Shown one piece after another: positions 24,643-32,252 of a DNA stretch of 38,749 nt (position 1 is the stretch's first letter; every line of letters begins with the position of its first letter). Both the position numbers and the translations under genes were made by a program. The notes beneath the pieces are model-generated. The model did not search any database. It saw only the letters and a program-made list of their open reading frames with translations, and was not told where the DNA came from. This stretch comes from Chloroflexota bacterium (GTDB lineage Bacteria > Chloroflexota > Limnocylindria > Limnocylindrales > CSP1-4): the NCBI GenBank assembly GCA_021786265.1, contig JAJYNP010000133.1, forward strand, positions 1 to 38,749, written 5' to 3'.

Positions 24643-25586
24643 CCCAGCCCGCCGGTGAGTCGCTCGCCCGGCTGGCCACCGAGCAGGTCCGTTACGAACT
24701 CCGTGAACTCGATCGGATGCCCGTCGACCAGCTCGTCGCGCTCATGTGTGCAGACGCGCGCCGGGCACCGGAGGCGGTCGTCTCGGCCAGTGAGGCGATC
24801 GCCCGTGCCGTCGATGCAATCGTGGAACGACTCGAGGGCAGTGGACGACTCGTCTACGTCGGGGCGGGCACAGCCGGCCGGCTGGGTGTTCTCGATGCTT
24901 CTGAGGCAGGCCCAACGTTCAACGTACCCGCGGGCCAGGTCGTGGCCGTGCTCGCTGGGGGCCTGGGGGCGTTCAGCGAGCCAGTGGAGGACGCAGAGGA
25001 CGATGCCGCCGCAGCCGTGGCCGCTCTGCGAACGCTTGCCATCGACGAGCGCGACGCCGTCGTGGGGATCTCGGCGAGCGGGTTGACCCCGTATGTGCTC
25101 GGCGCGATCGACTGGGCGCGATCCCGTGGGGCGCTGACGGTCGGGATCGCGTGCAACGTTGGCTCGCCGCTGTGCGCTCGTGCCAAGATCGCGATCGAGA
25201 TCCCCGTCGGAGCCGAGTTCGTCGCCGGATCGACACGCCTCAACGCAGGCACGGCGCAGAAGATCGTCCTCAACATCCTGTCAACCGCCACCATGGTCCG
25301 TCTCGGCAAGACATACGGGAACCTGATGGTGGATGTCCGGGCGAACAACGAGAAGCTGCGCGACCGGGCCGTGCGCATCGTGTCGGAGATCACGGGCGCA
25401 CCGGGCGCCAGCGCCCGGTCAGCATTGGAGGGCTCCGGCTGGGAAACCAAGGTCGCCGTCCTGATGCTGGCCGGCAGCATCGACGTGAACGAAGCACGCT
25501 CTCGGTTGGATCGGGCACATGGCAGACTCCGTCCCGCCCTCGAGGCCCTCTCATCGGGTGGTGAGCGTCCAGTGGGACCCCGCTAG
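24639..25586 (+). CDS. murQ: N-acetylmuramic acid 6-phosphate etherase MurQ
   Basis: 315 aa, close to the usual 300. MurQ cleaves the lactyl ether of MurNAc-6-phosphate, giving GlcNAc-6-phosphate and D-lactate. The SIS fold shows GAGTAGRLGVLDASE (residues 75-89). Glu89 and Glu120 (in VEDAEDD) align with the E. coli catalytic pair Glu83 and Glu114. GISASGLTPYV, GSTRLNAGTAQKIVLN and GNLMVDVRANNEKL are also diagnostic. The N-terminus has TEQVRYELRELDRMP where many MurQs have an Asn-containing TExRN motif; I recall a similar change in actinobacterial members. The ATG at 24639-24641 follows a GGAGGTG ribosome site by 6 nt and overlaps the hydrolase stop. A hairpin at the stop codon ends the operon. 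Confidence 0.93.
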   Translation: MTQPAGESLARLATEQVRYELRELDRMPVDQLVALMCADARRAPEAVVSASEAIARAVDAIVERLEGSGRLVYVGAGTAGRLGVLDASEAGPTFNVPAGQVVAVLAGGLGAFSEPVEDAEDDAAAAVAALRTLAIDERDAVVGISASGLTPYVLGAIDWARSRGALTVGIACNVGSPLCARAKIAIEIPVGAEFVAGSTRLNAGTAQKIVLNILSTATMVRLGKTYGNLMVDVRANNEKLRDRAVRIVSEITGAPGASARSALEGSGWETKVAVLMLAGSIDVNEARSRLDRAHGRLRPALEALSSGGERPVGPR

Positions 25587-25610
25587 CGGGCGCGATCCTG
25601 CCTGCCCGCT
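25585..25610 (+). terminator. Hairpin at the murQ stop codon
   Basis: AGCGGGC at 25585-25591 pairs with GCCCGCT at 25604-25610 around a 12-nt loop. It begins within the murQ TAG stop. No T tract follows, so termination would be weak or factor-assisted. It marks the end of the rightward operon. Confidence 0.4.
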
Positions 25611-25940
25611 CCGGTCTCGCTCTGGGCATCCTGTGACGCCACGTTCTGCGAGGCAGGCTGCCGGGCGACGCCGACCTGAACCGGATTGTCGGTGTTTGAA
25701 CTGGTGGGGCCCCTGAGGGCCTGCAGGAACGTCGCTGCGGGCACACGGCGTCGCCGCGCGGCCGGGCGCAGGTCTGGGACCGGCCGCGCACTCCCGCGTC
25801 TGCCAGTCTGGGCCCCACTACTCATCTGCCTGGCCGCCAGGGATCTGCCGGAATGGCACGCTCAAGTGACACGGAATGGCAGCCGTTCGCTGGACCTCGT
25901 CCCTCTGCCGTCTCACCGGCACGGTCTTGACTCTGACCCT
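25611..25940. other. Gene-free stretch between murQ and the TetR operator
   Basis: About 330 bases with short open frames on both strands, none showing a domain, codon bias or a ribosome site. Probably eroded DNA; nothing further can be supported. Confidence 0.35.
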
Positions 25941-25969
25941 ATTATCAGACCGACAGTCGGTCTGATAAT
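25941..25969. promoter_or_regulatory. Perfect 29-bp palindrome, TetR-type operator with embedded -10 box
   Basis: ATTATCAGACCGAC at 25941-25954, one central A, then GTCGGTCTGATAAT at 25956-25969. The arms are perfect complements and far more AT-rich than the surroundings. It lies 21 nt before the GTG start of a TetR-family gene, the expected place for autoregulation. GATAAT at 25964-25969 resembles a -10 box for the gene, and its mirror image could serve the opposite strand. Confidence 0.75.
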
Positions 25970-25990
25970 GGACAGGATACGGCCCGCACA

Positions 25991-26365
25991 GTGAACGCGG
26001 CGGTCCACGCTCTCCGCCGCGACGCGTTCGTCGATGTCGCGCAGCGCCTGACCGCGTCCAGGGGTTACGAGCAACTGAGCGTCCAGGACATCCTCGACGA
26101 GCTTGGCGCGTCGAAGGGCGCCTTCTACCACTACTTCGACTCGAAGCAGTCGCTCCTCGCGGCCGTCGTGGAGCGCATCTCTGACGCTGCGGCGGCGGCC
26201 ATGGCACCGATCGCGGACGATCCCGACCTCCTCGCGTTCGAGAAGCTCGAAGGGATCTTCTCCGCCCTTGCCCGGTGGAAGGGCGAGCGGAAAGAGCTCA
26301 TGCTCGAGCTGCTGCGGGTCTGGTTCTCCGACGACAACACCGTCGTGCGCGAGCAACTGCGGCGC
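25991..26365 (+). pseudogene. TetR-family regulator, C-terminus deleted
   Basis: The first 125 codons are intact: a TetR DNA-binding domain with DAFVDVAQRL, SVQDILDELGASKGAFYHYFDSKQSLLAAVV (helix-turn-helix at about residues 30-52), then the start of the ligand domain up to VVREQLRR. A normal TetR protein has 180-220 residues. After about 26364 the frame turns into Arg/Pro-rich nonsense to 27043, while a different frame picks up an ABC-2 permease tail. Start is GTG at 25991-25993. The DNA-binding domain survives and could still bind the palindrome, but the dimerisation domain is mostly gone. Confidence 0.75.
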
Positions 26366-27026
26366 GGCGGCCGGGATCGCGGGCGCAGTGCTGTTCGCCG
26401 GCTGGATCCTGAACGGCTACCAGGCGTCGGTGCCCGCCTTCCGCCCGATCGCGGACCTGACGCCCTGGTCGTGGACGGCGAACCACCTGCCGCTGGCAGG
26501 CCAGTACGACTGGGGATCGCTCGTGCCGGTCGCCATCGTGGCAATCGTGTGCTTCGCGGTCGGTGTCGAGGCGTTCACCCGCCGCGACCTGGGGGCGACG
26601 AGCTCCGTCCAGATGCCCAGCCTGCCGGCCGCCACGCTCGGGCTGCGCGGATCGGTCGCGCGCGCCTTCGGCGAGCGACTGCCGCTGGCGCTGGCCTGGG
26701 GTCTCGGCCTCGGCGTGCTCACCGCCATCGCGCTCATGACGGCGATCATGGCCCTGGCCATCGGCATCGGCTTCGCGATCGGCGGACTCCGGACCTCGAT
26801 CGCCGCCGAGATCGTGGCTCTCGTCATCGCGACGTACCTCATCGACCTGATCGCGCCCCCGCTGAAGCTGCCCGGCTGGGTGTACCAGCTCGCCCTCACC
26901 GCCCACATGGGCCAGCCCATGGTTGGAGTGTGGGACCTGGCCGGCATCGTGACCTGTCTCGCGCTGGCCGTCGGAGGTCTCCTGCTCGGCGGATGGGGGA
27001 TGCGACGCCGGGACGTGGCTCGCTGA
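26364..27026 (+). pseudogene. C-terminal remnant of an ABC-2-type drug/polyketide export permease
   Basis: From about 26364 the frame one base out from the TetR frame encodes a membrane protein fragment of about 220 residues. It begins IAGAVLFAGWILNGYQ, then PWSWTANHLPLAGQYDW and VAIVAIVCFAVGVEAFTRRDLG, typical of large ABC-2 exporters in TetR-ATPase-permease operons. At about 26712 the text jumps from ERLPLALAWGLGLG to a late helix pair (LMTAIMALAIGIGFAIGG). This suggests a second, in-frame internal deletion. It ends in helices and a basic tail (WGMRRRDVAR). It has no start of its own, no ATPase partner and no N-terminal half, so it is not functional. Confidence 0.65.
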
Positions 27027-27088
27027 CGCCGGTCAGGGGGTGAAAGCCTGCGCCACCCAATTCGCGATAGCCACCGCCTGTCGGAGCC

Positions 27089-27106
27089 GAGAAACCGTGG
27101 CTTCTC
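27089..27106 (+). repeat. Small hairpin resembling an IS605/IS607-type right end
   Basis: GAGAA (27089-27093) pairs with TTCTC (27102-27106), enclosing an inner CC/GG stem, and is followed by CAATCCCCC. In my memory the 3' ends of tnpB-bearing elements often look like this (stem-loop, then a C-rich run). No tnpB coding similarity is visible before it, so this is only a possible leftover. Confidence 0.2.
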
Positions 27107-27194
27107 AATCCCCCACACGGAAGATGTGTCGGACGCCGTGAAGAGGTCACGCTCAATGTTCACCAGATGTCAGCGCCGGCGGAAACGCCTCTCT

Positions 27195-27212
27195 CTACGT
27201 CACGCGACGTAG
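27195..27212. repeat. 7-bp perfect inverted repeat beside transposase debris
   Basis: CTACGTC (27195-27201), ACGC, GACGTAG (27206-27212). It lies just beyond the 3' side of the transposase remnant and might belong to its lost end or be unrelated. Confidence 0.25.
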
Positions 27213-27235
27213 CGCGGGGCCGGACCGCTCAGACC

Positions 27236-27538
27236 GTCCTCATGCTCGCCCGGCAGATGTTCGCCCCGATCCGATCTCGCTGGGGAGCGTGCGGAGATAC
27301 CGCGGGGGCGGCGCGAAGCACGCGTTCAGGTTCCCCGGGCCATTCGGCTGCAGCTCCGCGTCGGGACACCACCGGCCATGGGCAACGGGCGGGACATGAC
27401 ACACTCGCACCCGGTCCGCGCGAGGAACAGGATCGCATCCACCATCCGGCGACGCGGATAGCGAGCCGGCACGCCCGGGCGTCCCTGTGGGTCGCAGAGA
27501 TCCTCGACGATGTCCCATTCGGGGTCGCTCAGCTTCAT
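27236..27538 (-). mobile_element. IS5-family transposase remnant (N-terminal part, frameshifted)
   Basis: From ATG at 27536-27538 the frame reads MKLSDPEWDIVEDL, then RRRMVDAILFLARTGCE, the start of IS5-family transposases (DUF4096: LSDxEWxxxEPL and RRxxxNAILYLLRTGCxW). After the Cys-Glu the similarity breaks into other frames (fragments such as ERVLR) and fades by about 27236. The DDE catalytic domain is absent. No matching terminal inverted repeats or target duplication can be seen. It is a dead insertion-sequence fragment. Confidence 0.6.
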
Positions 27539-27600
27539 TCACAGGCTGTGAGCTCGTGGGCGGGAGCCCTGCGGAGCGTAGCCTGTTGCTGGCCTCGAGA

Positions 27601-28389
27601 TTACGTGTGCCGCTTGCCGTCTCCCGCGAGCCGCTCAAGTGAATCAACGACGACATCCGCGTGGAGTGATCCGCTTGGCTGGTAGGGGGTCTTCAGAGCG
27701 ATCGTGTGCATGCCCGCCCGGCGCGCGCCTTCGAGGCCGTGCACTGAATCCTCGATGACCACACAGGCGGCAGGCGCTACGCCCAGCCGCTCCGCCACCA
27801 GTCGGAAGATGTCGGGGCCGGGCTTCCCGACGGCGACCTCCTTTCCGGTCACGACGACATCGAACGCGTGCGTCAGCACAAGCTTCGCGAGGATTGCGTC
27901 CACGGCCACCCGCGGCGACGATGAAGCCACGGCGAGGCTGATCCCGGAACTGCGCAGTTCATGTACCAGCTCGATGACGCCGGGCGACGGAACGACCTTC
28001 GCGGTCAGCTGCGGAAGCAACTCGCGTTCGTACTCGTGACCGAGAGCCGCAGCGGACTCGGTGAGCCCGAAGTGCTCGATCATCCACACCCAGCTCGCCT
28101 CGTTCGACTGGCCGACGAGCCGCCGGTATTCAATCTTCGTTAGGCTGGCGCCACGCCGGGCAAGTACGGTCCCCAGGGCCTGCTCGTTGAGCGGTTCCGT
28201 GTCGGCGAGGACCCCGTCCATGTCGAAGATGACGGCCGCGGGCGCAAACCCAAGCACATCGGCAATCCGCAGGTGCCCTCCGCGCGGAGAGTCCGGACCA
28301 GCGTCGCCCGTCGGCTGCCGGTCACCACGAGCGCGGATCGGGCGTCGGGACGATGCACTCACACCCGTATCTCCCTCGGGCAACTCCAC
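27601..28389 (-). CDS. HAD-superfamily phosphatase / beta-phosphoglucomutase-like
   Basis: 262 aa as drawn. The four HAD motifs are clear: IFDMDGVLADTEP (nucleophile Asp56, acid Asp58), VASSSPR, the Lys in GKPGPD, and VIEDSVHGLEGARRAG. The helical cap (residues about 70-130) is of the subgroup that contains beta-phosphoglucomutase and sugar-phosphate phosphatases. The start is GTG at 28389 or, more plausibly for domain length, GTG at 28257 just before FAPAAVIFDMDG. It follows the large dehydrogenase gene by 50 nt (to the first start) on the same strand, so it is probably the last gene of the second sugar operon. A likely job is removing phosphate from, or isomerising, a sugar phosphate; the substrate is unknown. 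Confidence 0.85.
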   Translation of the reverse strand: MELPEGDTGVSASSRRPIRARGDRQPTGDAGPDSPRGGHLRIADVLGFAPAAVIFDMDGVLADTEPLNEQALGTVLARRGASLTKIEYRRLVGQSNEASWVWMIEHFGLTESAAALGHEYERELLPQLTAKVVPSPGVIELVHELRSSGISLAVASSSPRVAVDAILAKLVLTHAFDVVVTGKEVAVGKPGPDIFRLVAERLGVAPAACVVIEDSVHGLEGARRAGMHTIALKTPYQPSGSLHADVVVDSLERLAGDGKRHT

Positions 28390-28438
28390 GCCGCGAGTGC
28401 CCCGCGTCGATCGTCGACCGATCCGGTCAGATCGTGGT

Positions 28439-31438
28439 TCACGAGCGTCCGGCCCTGCCTGAGCGTGGCGAACACCTCATGCCCGGGGGTGGAGCGGCGG
28501 GTCCGCGACCGGCGGCACGCTCGAGCGTCCGCCGTACCAGCGAGACCAGCGATGTCGACTGCAGGTCAGAGAGGTGGGACAGCTGCATGGCGCAGCTGAA
28601 GCCGTCGACGACGATCGGCGCGCGATCCTCGTCGCCCACAGCTGCCCGAAGCCTCGGTAGCCAGTGCTCCTCACCGATGCGCCGCGAGATGGCCTCGTGC
28701 TTGGCTGAGTACCCGAACGAGCCGGCCAGCCCGCAGCAGCCTGCGTCGAGGATCTGCGGGGCGAAGCCGAGTCGTTCGAGCAGGGCGCGGTCTGCCGCCG
28801 GCAGCCCCGCGGCCCGACCCTGGCAGTGCGGGTGCACGATGACACGTCCCATGGGTGCGTCATCGCTCGCCTCTGGCTGCGCCTGGGCCAGAGCATCCGC
28901 GAAGCCGGGCGACGCGAGCAGGTGTTCGGCCGGGCTGCGCGCCAGTGACGCCAGGCGGGCCGCGCGCGGATCACGCCACATGAGGGCCGGCAGCTCGTCG
29001 CGGAACGCGGACAGGCAGCTCGGCTCCGGCACGACGATCGGGATGCCCCGGGCGATCCACGGATCGAGGACGTCGAGGAGGTGCGCGAGGGTGCGCCGGG
29101 CGAGCCCGAGCATCCCCGCGTCGTAGAGGGTGCGGCCGCAGCAGGCCCACTGTGCCGGCACGGCCACGCGCTCACCGGCCGCCTCGAGGACGGCGACGAG
29201 ATCGTCGGCGACCGCGGGCGCGAATGCGTCGGTGAACGTGTCGGGCCAGACCACGACCGTGGCGTCCGCGACGTCGCGCCGGGCCGCCGCGACGGGACTC
29301 TGCCGGAAGGTGCGTCGGGCCAGGCGCGGCGCCGGGCGCGCGGTCGTGACGCCCGCCGCGGCACGCACGACGCGCCCGAGCCCCGGCGCCCCGAGCAGCG
29401 TGTTGGCCAGCCCGGTGGCGCGCGACGCGAGGCGGAGCGCCCAGGGCAGGAGCCCCAGGGCATACATCGATCGGGGCCGCAGCCGTCCCGCGTAGTAGTG
29501 GGAGAGGAACTCGGCCTTGTACGCCGCCATGTCCACATGCGTCGGGCAGTCGAGCGCGCAGCCCTTGCAGGAGAGACACAGATCGAGCGCCTCGCGCACG
29601 TCCGCGTTGCGCCAGGTGGCCGGCGTCACCTCGCCCTGGAACAGCTCGACGAGCAGCTTGGCCCGGCCACGCGTGGAGTGGCGCTCGTCGCGCGTGGCAC
29701 GGTAGGAGGGGCACATCGTGCCCGCATCGTCGCGCCGGCAGCGTCCCACCCCCACGCAGCGCTCGGCGGCCGCCTGCAGTGAGCGCCCGTCGGCGCCGAA
29801 GCGCAGGCGCGAGGGCCCGAGCGTGGAACGGCGGTACCCCGGCCCAAAGTGCAGATCCGCGTCGAGCGGACGGGCATCGATGAGCTTGCCCGGGTTCATG
29901 CGGCCGCGGGGATCGAAGACCGCCTTGAAGGCGCGGAACGCCTCGAGCAGCTCGGGGCCGTACATCCGTCCCAGCAGCTCTCCGCGGGCCTGCCCGTCGC
30001 CGTGCTCGCCCGACAGCGAGCCGCCGAGCGAGACCACGAGATCAGCCGCACGCTCGATGTAGGCCCGGAACGCGCGCATGCCCTCCGCGGTCGTGAAGTC
30101 GAAGTTGTTGCGCGTGTGGACGCAGCCCTGCCCGAAGTGGCCATACCAGGCGCCGTGGTAGCCGAACTCGGCCCACAGCGCGGTGATCGCGCGCAGGTAG
30201 GCGCCGAGCTTCTCGGGGGCGACCGCGGCGTCCTCCCAGCCCTCGTGGTTGTGCGTGCCGTCGGTGCCGATGGCCGTCGCCCCGAGCCCCGACTCGCGCA
30301 CGAGCCACACGCGCGCCTGGCGCTCGGCATCGTCGTAGCGGCGCCACGTGATGCCCGCCGGCAGGTCGGCCAGGAAGGTCTCGGTCAGGCGGTCGGCCTC
30401 CGCCTCGTCGTTCGAGCCGAGCTCGGCGAGGAGCCAGCCGCGACCCTCGGGCAGCAGCGGCAGGTGCTCGACGTTGAGGGGCCGCGCGCGCATCTGCTCG
30501 GTCAGCGTGACGTCGAAGCCCTCGAGCGCAAGCAGCGGATGCGCCAGCAGCGCGGGCACGGCATCCGCGGCGGCGAAGATGTCAGGGTAGCCCAGGACGA
30601 CGAGGCGGCGGTGCCGCGGGCTGACCGAGAGGTGGAGCGTCGCCTCGGTGACGACGGCGCAGGTCGACTCCGAGCCGACCAGGGCCCGCGCGACGTGGAA
30701 GCCGCGCTCGGGCAGCAGCTCGTCGAGGTTGTAGCCACTCACCCGCCGGGGGATGTCCGGGTAGCGGGCCCGGACGAGCGCCCCGTAGCGATCCGAGATC
30801 GCGCGCAGGCCCCGCAGCACGTCGGCGAGCCGGCCCCCGGCCTCCAGGGCGGCGGCGTACGCGGCGTCGTCATACGCACCGACCTCGATCGTCTCGCCGC
30901 CGTACAGGACGGCCGTCAGGCGCGCCACGTTGTCGACGGTCTTGCCCGCGAAGAGCGCGTGGCTGCCGCAGGCGTTGTTGCCGATCATCCCGCCCAACGT
31001 GCACCAGGCATGCGTCGCGGGATCGGGGCCGAAGGTGAGGCCGTGCGCCTCGGCAGCGCGACGCAGGTCGTCGAGCACCACGCCGGGCTGGACGCGCGCC
31101 GTGCGGGTCGTCGGGTCGATCTCGAGAATGCGGGTCAGGTGCCGGCTCGTGTCGAGGATCACCGCCGCGTTGCAGGCCTGCCCGGCGAGGCTCGTCCCGG
31201 CCCCCCGCGCGAGGACCGGCACGTCGTGTTCGGCGCACACACGCAGGGCGGCCACGATGTCGTCGTGGTCGAGCGGGAACACGACTCCGATGGGGATCTG
31301 GCGGTAGTTGGACGAGTCGGTGGCGTAGACCGCGCGGGTGGCGGCGTCGAAGCGGACCTCGCCGCGCACGGCCGCCGCCAGGGCGGCCTCGAGGGCGGTC
31401 GCCGTCCGGGCTCCCCGCGTCAGGGCCGTCGACGTCAC
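28439..31438 (-). CDS. FAD and Fe-S D-2-hydroxyacid dehydrogenase (YdiJ-like, D-lactate type)
   Basis: 999 aa, the size of YdiJ-type enzymes. The N-terminal half is a flavoprotein: flavin loop ARGAGTSLAGQA (residues 77-88), LGGMIGNNACGSHALFAGKT, GSESTCAVVTEATL, and an FAD-oxidase_C domain with HFGQGCVHTRNNF and SGEHGDGQARGE. The C-terminal half has ferredoxin-like Cys clusters (CVGVGRC...CPSY; CLSCKGCALDCPTHVD) and two CCG motifs (QWACCGRTLYDAG; DAGCCGLAGSFGY). This is a one-piece version of a GlcD plus GlcF-like electron path, oxidising D-2-hydroxyacids such as D-lactate or D-2-hydroxyglutarate. I chose GTG at 31436-31438 because similarity begins there; the 56 codons upstream are not family-like. 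It lies 64 nt after the SIS gene in the same operon. Confidence 0.87.
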   Translation of the reverse strand: MTSTALTRGARTATALEAALAAAVRGEVRFDAATRAVYATDSSNYRQIPIGVVFPLDHDDIVAALRVCAEHDVPVLARGAGTSLAGQACNAAVILDTSRHLTRILEIDPTTRTARVQPGVVLDDLRRAAEAHGLTFGPDPATHAWCTLGGMIGNNACGSHALFAGKTVDNVARLTAVLYGGETIEVGAYDDAAYAAALEAGGRLADVLRGLRAISDRYGALVRARYPDIPRRVSGYNLDELLPERGFHVARALVGSESTCAVVTEATLHLSVSPRHRRLVVLGYPDIFAAADAVPALLAHPLLALEGFDVTLTEQMRARPLNVEHLPLLPEGRGWLLAELGSNDEAEADRLTETFLADLPAGITWRRYDDAERQARVWLVRESGLGATAIGTDGTHNHEGWEDAAVAPEKLGAYLRAITALWAEFGYHGAWYGHFGQGCVHTRNNFDFTTAEGMRAFRAYIERAADLVVSLGGSLSGEHGDGQARGELLGRMYGPELLEAFRAFKAVFDPRGRMNPGKLIDARPLDADLHFGPGYRRSTLGPSRLRFGADGRSLQAAAERCVGVGRCRRDDAGTMCPSYRATRDERHSTRGRAKLLVELFQGEVTPATWRNADVREALDLCLSCKGCALDCPTHVDMAAYKAEFLSHYYAGRLRPRSMYALGLLPWALRLASRATGLANTLLGAPGLGRVVRAAAGVTTARPAPRLARRTFRQSPVAAARRDVADATVVVWPDTFTDAFAPAVADDLVAVLEAAGERVAVPAQWACCGRTLYDAGMLGLARRTLAHLLDVLDPWIARGIPIVVPEPSCLSAFRDELPALMWRDPRAARLASLARSPAEHLLASPGFADALAQAQPEASDDAPMGRVIVHPHCQGRAAGLPAADRALLERLGFAPQILDAGCCGLAGSFGYSAKHEAISRRIGEEHWLPRLRAAVGDEDRAPIVVDGFSCAMQLSHLSDLQSTSLVSLVRRTLERAAGRGPAAPPPGMRCSPRSGRAGRS

Positions 31439-31502
31439 GGCGTCGCCGCCCGCATCGCAGCCCCAGGAGAGATCATGGTCGCCCTCGCAGGCATCGGTAG
31501 CC

Positions 31503-32252
31503 TCAGCGCAGGGTGCGCTTGCGATATTCGTCGAAGACGTGCTGGTTGTTGTCCTTCGGCACGCTCGTGATGTTCGGCGACACGAAGACGGGCATCGTGA
31601 TGCCACGGCTCGCGAGCTGCCCGGCGAGCTCCGCCGTCAGTGCCATGCTGATGGCGATCACCGCCAGGGTCGATCCGGCGGCGACCGGCGCGCTCCAGCC
31701 GTCGATCTCGACCATCGAGTCGATCGGGTCCACGCAGTTGTCGATCACCACGTCGGCGACATCTGCGAGGCGCTTCCCGCTCGAGTGCGTGGCCCGGTTC
31801 AGGGCAAGATTGGCCCCCGACGTCACGGCCACGACCTTGAGGCCGCGCTCGTGCGCATAGAGCGCCACCTCGACGGGGGCCGCGTTCAGGCCGCCGTGGG
31901 AGTACACGACCATCGTGTCGGCCGGGGCGAGCGGGTAGTTGCCGAGGAAGTTGCGGATGTACCCCTCCGTCCGCTCGAGCCAGAGCAGCTCCGTCACCCC
32001 TCCCGACCCGAGCACGCTCGTCCAGCTCAGGCGGCCGTCGATGAGTGGCCGGAACACCGGGTAGCTCCCGTAGCGGGGGAAGATGTCCATAACCGGGAGC
32101 ACCGAGTGCCCGCTCCCGAAGAGGTTCACGACGCCTCCCGCCTCCACGCTGTCCGCCATGACCCCTGCTGCTTCCCGGATGGTCGCGAGCTGGGTCTCGG
32201 CGATTCGATCGACCAACGCGGCGGCCTTGCCGAAGTACTGCTGAGCGGACAT
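31503..32252 (-). CDS. SIS-domain sugar isomerase-like protein (UPF0309-like)
   Basis: 249 aa, one SIS domain. Motifs are VVNLFGSGHSVLPVMD (residues about 41-56, phosphosugar loop), TMVVYSHGGLNAAPVEVALYAHERGLKVVAVTS, HSSGKRLADVADVVIDNCVDPIDSMVEI and PVFVSPNI. The pattern fits UPF0309/SIS_2 proteins, which accompany ABC sugar importers and ROK kinases and probably isomerise or otherwise handle sugar phosphates; the reaction is unproven. It lacks the DASE and VEDAEDD acidic residues of MurQ, so etherase activity is not supported. ATG at 32250-32252 overlaps the kinase stop by one base (TAATG), implying coupled translation. Confidence 0.82.
   Translation of the reverse strand: MSAQQYFGKAAALVDRIAETQLATIREAAGVMADSVEAGGVVNLFGSGHSVLPVMDIFPRYGSYPVFRPLIDGRLSWTSVLGSGGVTELLWLERTEGYIRNFLGNYPLAPADTMVVYSHGGLNAAPVEVALYAHERGLKVVAVTSGANLALNRATHSSGKRLADVADVVIDNCVDPIDSMVEIDGWSAPVAAGSTLAVIAISMALTAELAGQLASRGITMPVFVSPNITSVPKDNNQHVFDEYRKRTLR

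Noticed and set aside
25583..25825. 80-codon minus-strand frame between murQ and TetR
   Set aside because: No domain, no ribosome site, and low-complexity composition.
29849..31570. Open frame of 573 codons opposite the large dehydrogenase
   Set aside because: Antisense shadow; the minus strand carries unbroken FAD and Fe-S motifs.
31503..32252. SIS protein as a second MurQ etherase
   Set aside because: It has the SIS phosphosugar loop but not the two catalytic Glu regions (DASE, VEDAEDD) of MurQ; it fits UPF0309 better.
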